From Candidatus Cloacimonadota bacterium (lineage in GTDB: Bacteria; Cloacimonadota; Cloacimonadia; Cloacimonadales; Cloacimonadaceae), in assembly GCA_029982875.1 (NCBI GenBank), contig JARRCD010000002.1, positions 1-46,116 of the forward strand: a stretch of DNA of 46,116 bases. Direction: 5' to 3'. Shown here piece by piece: positions 42,003 through 46,116 of this stretch (position 1 is the stretch's first letter; each line of letters begins with the position of its first letter). The translations under genes and the position numbers were made by a program. The notes beneath the pieces were generated by a model that did no database searches, was not told the origin of the DNA, and saw only the letters and a program-made list of their open reading frames with translations.

Positions 42003-42720
42003 GGATTACAAAAAGCTGCTGCCTGAGCTGGATCAAAGCAAATTACCCCGGCACATTGGCATTATCATGGATGGTAATGGAAGGTGGGCAAAGCGGCATA
42101 ATCGCCCCAGATTATATGGACACAGAGCTGGCTCAAAATCAGTGCGCCAGGTAATGGAATTAGGAGTAGAATTAAAGCTGGAATATCTCACCTTTTATGC
42201 CTTTTCCACCGAGAATTGGAACAGACCCAAGGATGAGGTGAGAGGTCTTTTGAAGCTGCTCAAAGATCACTTGAAGCAAGAAATCTCAGAACTCAACAGG
42301 CAAAATATTTATCTGCAGATTATCGGGTCTGAAACGGGGGTAAAGCCAGACTATCTCCAAGCAATCCGAGCCCTGGCCGCCAAGACTCATGAAAACACTG
42401 GCATGATTGTGAATATAGCCTTCAATTATGGTGGAAGATTGGAGATCATAGAAGCGATCAAAAAGCTCGAACCCAGCGCCATCTCCGAGCTTACTTCGGA
42501 AAAGTTCAGGCAATACCTTTGGACCAAGGATCAGCCGGATCCCGATCTCATCATCCGAACCAGCGGAGAACACCGTCTTTCCAATTTTCTGCTCTGGCAG
42601 GCGGCTTATGCGGAGATCTACATCACAGATGTTTTGTGGCCGGATTTTGACAAGCTTGAGATGATCAAAGCACTCAGGGATTATCAAAGCCGGAACCGGC
42701 GTTTTGGAGGTTTAGGCTGA
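41995..42720 (+). CDS. uppS: Isoprenyl transferase (undecaprenyl diphosphate synthase)
   Basis: UppS builds the C55 lipid carrier for cell-wall and surface polysaccharide export. The catalytic Asp26 is in IGIIMDGNGRWAK. Other family motifs are YGHRAGSKSVR, LTFYAFSTENW, FNYGGR, and DPDLIIRTSGE...SNFLLWQ. The 241-residue length is typical. It overlaps prfB by eight bases, and its stop shares one base with the cdsA ATG (TGATG). The chain length of the product is inferred from the family only. Confidence 0.97.
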   Translation: MAKDYKKLLPELDQSKLPRHIGIIMDGNGRWAKRHNRPRLYGHRAGSKSVRQVMELGVELKLEYLTFYAFSTENWNRPKDEVRGLLKLLKDHLKQEISELNRQNIYLQIIGSETGVKPDYLQAIRALAAKTHENTGMIVNIAFNYGGRLEIIEAIKKLEPSAISELTSEKFRQYLWTKDQPDPDLIIRTSGEHRLSNFLLWQAAYAEIYITDVLWPDFDKLEMIKALRDYQSRNRRFGGLG

Positions 42721-43508
42721 TGCCGGAACTTACCAAACGCGTCTTAATCTCGATCATTTTTATCCCCATTATCATTTTTGTGCTCTACGTTGAGGGAATT
42801 CCGCTGTACATAATGTTTCTGCTGGTAAGCATATTGGGGACACAAGAATACATATATATGATGAAAAAAGCAGCCATCCCAATTTCGAAACTTTGGCTCC
42901 TGTTCAATCCGCTCCTGTATAGTTTGTGGGTGTTTTTCCCCGCTCAGGAGCTGAGTATATTTTGGATAGCTCTTTTAGTCGCTCTGCTGCATCCTCTGGT
43001 TGCCTGGGACGCGCAAAAGAGTATTCCGGCCCTGTTTGCCATTGTCTTTGGCTTTATATATACGGCATTAATGCCAGCGCTGATAGTGAAAATTGGATGG
43101 TATTATCCGGTTAAGAATATTTTACTTGCCTTAATTCTGATGATCTGGATAGTGGATACATCTGCCTATTTCATTGTTGTGAAATTTGGGAAAAAGCGTG
43201 ATATTACGCCCATTAGCCCGCACAAGAGCAGGGAAGGATTTATTGCTGGATTGCTTGCTCCGCTGGTGATTTCCCTTATTTTGTATTATAGTGGGTTTGA
43301 GTATTTTTCTGCTCTGCAGCTCGGCTTAATCGTGATTGCAGCCGGGGTGATGGGGCAATTAGGAGACCTATTGGAATCCATGCTCAAACGGTATTGTGAC
43401 GTGAAAGATAGTTCAGGATTAATCCCTGGTCATGGTGGGATATTGGATAGGACAGACAGCATATTGCTGGCCGGTTCTTTTCTCTATGCTGCCTTGCAGG
43501 TGTTATAA
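42720..43508 (+). CDS. cdsA: Phosphatidate cytidylyltransferase
   Basis: CdsA makes CDP-diacylglycerol from phosphatidate and CTP in the inner membrane, the branch point of phospholipid synthesis. The family signature is present near the C-terminus: MLKRYCDVKDSSGLIPGHGG, then ILDRTD. There are around seven membrane segments through the protein. 262 residues is normal. The uppS-cdsA order is very common in bacteria. A near-palindrome follows the stop and could end transcription. Confidence 0.95.
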   Translation: MPELTKRVLISIIFIPIIIFVLYVEGIPLYIMFLLVSILGTQEYIYMMKKAAIPISKLWLLFNPLLYSLWVFFPAQELSIFWIALLVALLHPLVAWDAQKSIPALFAIVFGFIYTALMPALIVKIGWYYPVKNILLALILMIWIVDTSAYFIVVKFGKKRDITPISPHKSREGFIAGLLAPLVISLILYYSGFEYFSALQLGLIVIAAGVMGQLGDLLESMLKRYCDVKDSSGLIPGHGGILDRTDSILLAGSFLYAALQVL

Positions 43509-43510
43509 AC

Positions 43511-43553
43511 TTAGTTTTCTGGATTCCTAACATAACGGGATTTCAGAAACTAA
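43511..43553 (+). terminator. Imperfect hairpin after cdsA
   Basis: TTAGTTTTCTGGATTCC can pair with GGGATTTCAGAAACTAA with one bulge and a few mismatches. No U-run follows, so terminator activity is uncertain. Confidence 0.3.
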
Positions 43554-43599
43554 CCAAGTGGATACGGATATAAACATAGCGTAATTTCATGGAGGAATT

Positions 43600-45333
43600 A
43601 TGAAACAAGTACTTATTACCTTGATGATGCTTGCGGCTTTGACTATGGCCTTTGCCCAGGCAAACACCCTCTTCTTCAGCGAATACATTGAAGGTTCTTC
43701 AAATAATAAAGCTATTGAGATCTTCAATGGTACAGGTAATGCAGTAGACCTATCTGAATACAGTGTGCGTCTTGGCTCCAATGGCAATTCCTGGGGCAAT
43801 ACACTGAATATGGAAGGTACTCTGGCAAACAACAATGTATATGTAATCGCTAATTCCGGTGCAGATCCTGCCATTCTCAACGTTGCAGATATTACTCATA
43901 CCGTGACCTACTTCAATGGTAACGACGCTCTGGGTCTCTTCCACGGAGACACAATGATTGATGCTATCGGTGTTTATCAGGAAGATCCAGGCAGCACCTG
44001 GTCAGTAGCTGGTGTGGATGGTGCCACTGCTGAACATACCTTGATCCGCAAACCTAATGTCGTACAGGGAAACCCCAACTGGGCGGCTGCGGCTGGGACC
44101 AATATTGACGATTCTGAATGGCTGGTGCATCCGCAAAATTACTTTGATAATATCGGCATGCACGAATTCTCTCCCGGCGGGGGAGATATTACCGCTTCTC
44201 CTACCTTTGATCCTCCGGCTGGAGTTTATACTCAAGCGATAAACGTTACCATGGCTTCAGAAACCCCGGATGCCATTATCCGTTATACCCTGAACGGGAA
44301 CGAGCCTACCGAGAGTTCTACCGAGTATACTGCTCCGATTGCAATCAACTCCACTACTACCATCAAAGCTAAAGCTTGGGCTGTTGGCTTGGACCCTTCC
44401 TATACCGCAACTGCCGTCTATACCTTCCCCGCGGTTGTACAAAACCTGGCAGAACTCAGACAGCAAAATGCCGATAACTCTACCGTATATATTGTGGTAA
44501 ATCCTGTTATCCTGACCTTCAAGCAGAACATGCGCAATCAGAAATTCTTCCAGGATGGCAGTGCCGCTATCCTGATCGATGACAATTCTGGTGTGATTTC
44601 TTCGAATTATGAGATTGGCGATGCCGTTGAGAATCTTACTGGCAGACTCAATTTGTACTACGAAACCCTACAGTTTGTACCTACCGAAGATCCAGGCGCT
44701 CCAGTCTCAAGTGGCAACCATATCCAAGTGCCTATTGTAACCATCTCCGAACTCAACGGTGATGTTGGCGTGGGCGAATATCAAAGCCGCTTAGTCTTTA
44801 TTGAAGATGTCGGCTTTGATAACCCCAGTGGCAACTACGCCACCAATCCTGCTCAGAACTATACCATTTCTGATGCTACCGGAGCAATGACTTTCCGTAC
44901 TTCCTTCTATGATGTGGATTATATCGATACTCCCATGCATACTGGAGTATTTAGCTTGATGGGGATCATTGCCCACTTCCAGGAAACTGCTCAAATCACT
45001 CCCAGAATGCTGTCAGACTTCAATCCCGTAGCTAATGATGATCCTACTTTAGCGCCTGCTCAGGCAAAGCTCATCGGCAACTATCCTAATCCCTTCAATC
45101 CGGATACTACTATCCAGTTTGAAATGGACAAAGCCGCAGCAGCCCAGATTGAAATCTATAACCAAAGAGGTCAGAGGGTAAAGAGCTTTACTGTCGATGC
45201 TACACAGGGAATCAACAACTTGCATTGGAATGGGATAGATGACAGCGGTAAAGCTGTGCCCAGTGGAGTATATTTCTTCCGCCTTAAATCCGGAAGTTAC
45301 AGCTCTACCAAAAAAATGATCTTGATGAAGTAG
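43600..45333 (+). CDS. Surface protein: lamin-tail, chitobiase-type and OB-like domains with T9SS-type sorting domain
   Basis: GGAGGA precedes the ATG, and a signal peptide (MKQVLITLMMLAALTMAFA) follows. Residues ~22-195 are a lamin-tail-like domain (LFFSEYIEGSSNNKAIEIFN; VDLSEYSVRLGSNG). Residues ~200-270 fit a chitobiase C-terminal-like module (ASPTFDPPAGVY...IRYTLNGNEPT). Residues ~280-480 resemble an OB-like/DUF5689 region (QNLAELRQQNADNSTVYIV...). The C-terminus has NYPNPFNPDTTI...GVYFFRLKSG...KKMILMK, a clear type A sorting/FlgD-like tail. Length 577. Lamin-tail domains in bacteria often accompany secreted nucleases, but no nuclease motif is seen. Function: an outer-surface binding or scaffold protein is inferred. 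No clear promoter was found. Confidence 0.85.
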   Translation: MKQVLITLMMLAALTMAFAQANTLFFSEYIEGSSNNKAIEIFNGTGNAVDLSEYSVRLGSNGNSWGNTLNMEGTLANNNVYVIANSGADPAILNVADITHTVTYFNGNDALGLFHGDTMIDAIGVYQEDPGSTWSVAGVDGATAEHTLIRKPNVVQGNPNWAAAAGTNIDDSEWLVHPQNYFDNIGMHEFSPGGGDITASPTFDPPAGVYTQAINVTMASETPDAIIRYTLNGNEPTESSTEYTAPIAINSTTTIKAKAWAVGLDPSYTATAVYTFPAVVQNLAELRQQNADNSTVYIVVNPVILTFKQNMRNQKFFQDGSAAILIDDNSGVISSNYEIGDAVENLTGRLNLYYETLQFVPTEDPGAPVSSGNHIQVPIVTISELNGDVGVGEYQSRLVFIEDVGFDNPSGNYATNPAQNYTISDATGAMTFRTSFYDVDYIDTPMHTGVFSLMGIIAHFQETAQITPRMLSDFNPVANDDPTLAPAQAKLIGNYPNPFNPDTTIQFEMDKAAAAQIEIYNQRGQRVKSFTVDATQGINNLHWNGIDDSGKAVPSGVYFFRLKSGSYSSTKKMILMK

Positions 45334-45334
45334 T

Positions 45335-46116
45335 TTGAAACTGAAGAGTCACCTATTCTGTCTGATCACGATAGCATTATGGTCTTCTCTGGAACTTGCC
45401 GGAAAACTTTTGGGAGAAGGGATTTCCCCTTTTGCCATCACTGCCTGGCGATTTCTGATCGGAGGAACATGTATCCTGCCTTTTGCGATCAGCAGGATGA
45501 CTCTCAGCAAACATAAATTAGATCTCAGCAGCATACTGAAGCTCGGTGTTTTGGGCATCCTTAACGTCGTTATCAGTATGCTGCTTTTACAATTGGCTAT
45601 ATATTACGGGAAAGCTTCACTCACCGCTATGATTGTGAGTATGAATCCGCTTTTTGTTAGCCTCTTTGCCATCTTCATCCTCAAAGAGCGCTTAAACAGG
45701 ATTCAGCTTTACAGTCTGCTTGTGGGCTTGGTGGGCTTACTCATCATAATCTTTGGAGAAAGGGAATTACTGCAGCATCATTACCTCAATCTGCCTTTAG
45801 GCATCATCTTAGCCATCTTAGCCGGAATCACCTTTGCGCTTTATACGGTATTAACCAAATGGGCCGTAGCCCAATATGGGAATTTGGTTACCAATTCTGT
45901 TGCCTTTCTTCTGGGTGGGATCATCCTCAGCATAATTAACCTGATTAGCGGTGAAAGCATGGCTTTTGCTCCATCAATAAAGAATATCTCGCTAATCCTG
46001 TATCTGGGCGTGATGGTCTCCGGGCTTGCCTATGTACTTTATTTTGAAGCGATGAAGCAACTCACCGCTTCCCGTGCTTCCTTCTATTTCTTTTTGAAAC
46101 CAGCACTTGCTTCAAT
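45335..46116 (+). CDS. EamA/DMT-family transporter, C-terminus cut by the window edge
   Basis: This gene is absent from the ORF track because it runs off the end. From a TTG at 45335, one base after the sorted protein's stop, 260 codons stay open (LKLKSHLFCLITIALWSSLE...). The TTG start is a guess, since no ATG lies near. It has about nine hydrophobic segments in two repeats, with the typical end-of-first-half SMNPLFVSLFAIFILKERLNRIQ and second-half GLAYVLYFEAMKQLTASRASF...PALAS, both EamA signatures. The family exports amino acids, nucleotides or other metabolites; the substrate is unknown. Only the last helix or so should be missing. Confidence 0.85.
   Translation, partial: MKLKSHLFCLITIALWSSLELAGKLLGEGISPFAITAWRFLIGGTCILPFAISRMTLSKHKLDLSSILKLGVLGILNVVISMLLLQLAIYYGKASLTAMIVSMNPLFVSLFAIFILKERLNRIQLYSLLVGLVGLLIIIFGERELLQHHYLNLPLGIILAILAGITFALYTVLTKWAVAQYGNLVTNSVAFLLGGIILSIINLISGESMAFAPSIKNISLILYLGVMVSGLAYVLYFEAMKQLTASRASFYFFLKPALAS

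Noticed and set aside
1-46116. tRNA, rRNA, CRISPR arrays, transposases, prophage or toxin-antitoxin genes
   Set aside because: All gaps were read on both strands; none showed a cloverleaf-like sequence, spaced direct repeats, or ORFs with such motifs.

Overview
The window looks like core chromosome of a free-living anaerobic diderm in the FCB (Fibrobacterota-Chlorobiota-Bacteroidota) neighbourhood. My best guess is Candidatus Cloacimonadota; this is inferred from gene content, not shown. The supporting signs are two exported proteins with C-terminal 'NPF...GxY.Y/F' sorting domains of the type IX secretion kind, an LpxL/HtrB-type acyltransferase and an ExbB-ExbD-TonB set (outer membrane), HydG with a TM1266-type regulator ([FeFe] hydrogenase, so anaerobic), and an aminotransferase-thiolase pair that would suit amino-acid fermentation. 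Coding density is high, neighbouring genes often overlap by 1-30 bases, and I found no tRNA, rRNA, CRISPR array, transposase or prophage gene.

Layout. (1) 1-9537, minus strand: a tight run reading thiolase > class III aminotransferase > pyrG > lysC > metG > spoIID-like > hslO, the last cut by the window edge. (2) 9923-10888, minus: a secreted C39-like cysteine peptidase. (3) 11111-19621, plus: TM1266-type regulator, hydG, thioredoxin, LpxL-like acyltransferase and a 1816-residue protein joining a Ser/Thr kinase, a degenerate NTPase module, a TPR-like region, two GAF-like domains and a histidine kinase. (4) 19880-26186, minus: SLC13/RCK transporter, then (upstream) maf > amidohydrolase > unknown 187-residue protein > gltX. 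(5) 26328-31381, plus: serC, then exbB-exbD-tonB-folP-cdaA-coaE with overlapping or nearly abutting ends. (6) 31626-32777, minus: dGTPase. (7) 32937-46116, plus: secreted Omp28-like protein, EF-G, a STAS protein with a REC-RsbW-like partner, prmC, murA, prfB, uppS, cdsA, a second sorted surface protein, and the start of an EamA transporter.

How the parts fit. Much of the window is central housekeeping: translation (metG, gltX, EF-G, prmC with its substrate prfB), envelope building (murA, uppS, cdsA, LpxL-like, SpoIID-like), nucleotide and cofactor metabolism (pyrG, dgt, folP, coaE, maf) and amino-acid synthesis (lysC, serC). Signalling is unusually rich: the giant dual-kinase protein, a partner-switching pair, and a diadenylate cyclase with a substitution in a conserved motif.

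The most unexpected non-coding structure is two families of dispersed intergenic repeats. Family A (about 75 bp, with a long hairpin) lies about 30 bases past the stop codons of two minus-strand genes. Family B (100 bp, 81 of 100 positions identical, no gaps) lies in two other gaps. No clear novel defence or mobile system is visible. The best leads are the giant kinase with its broken Walker motifs, the partner-switch pair beside EF-G, the two repeat families and the unknown gltX-operon protein.
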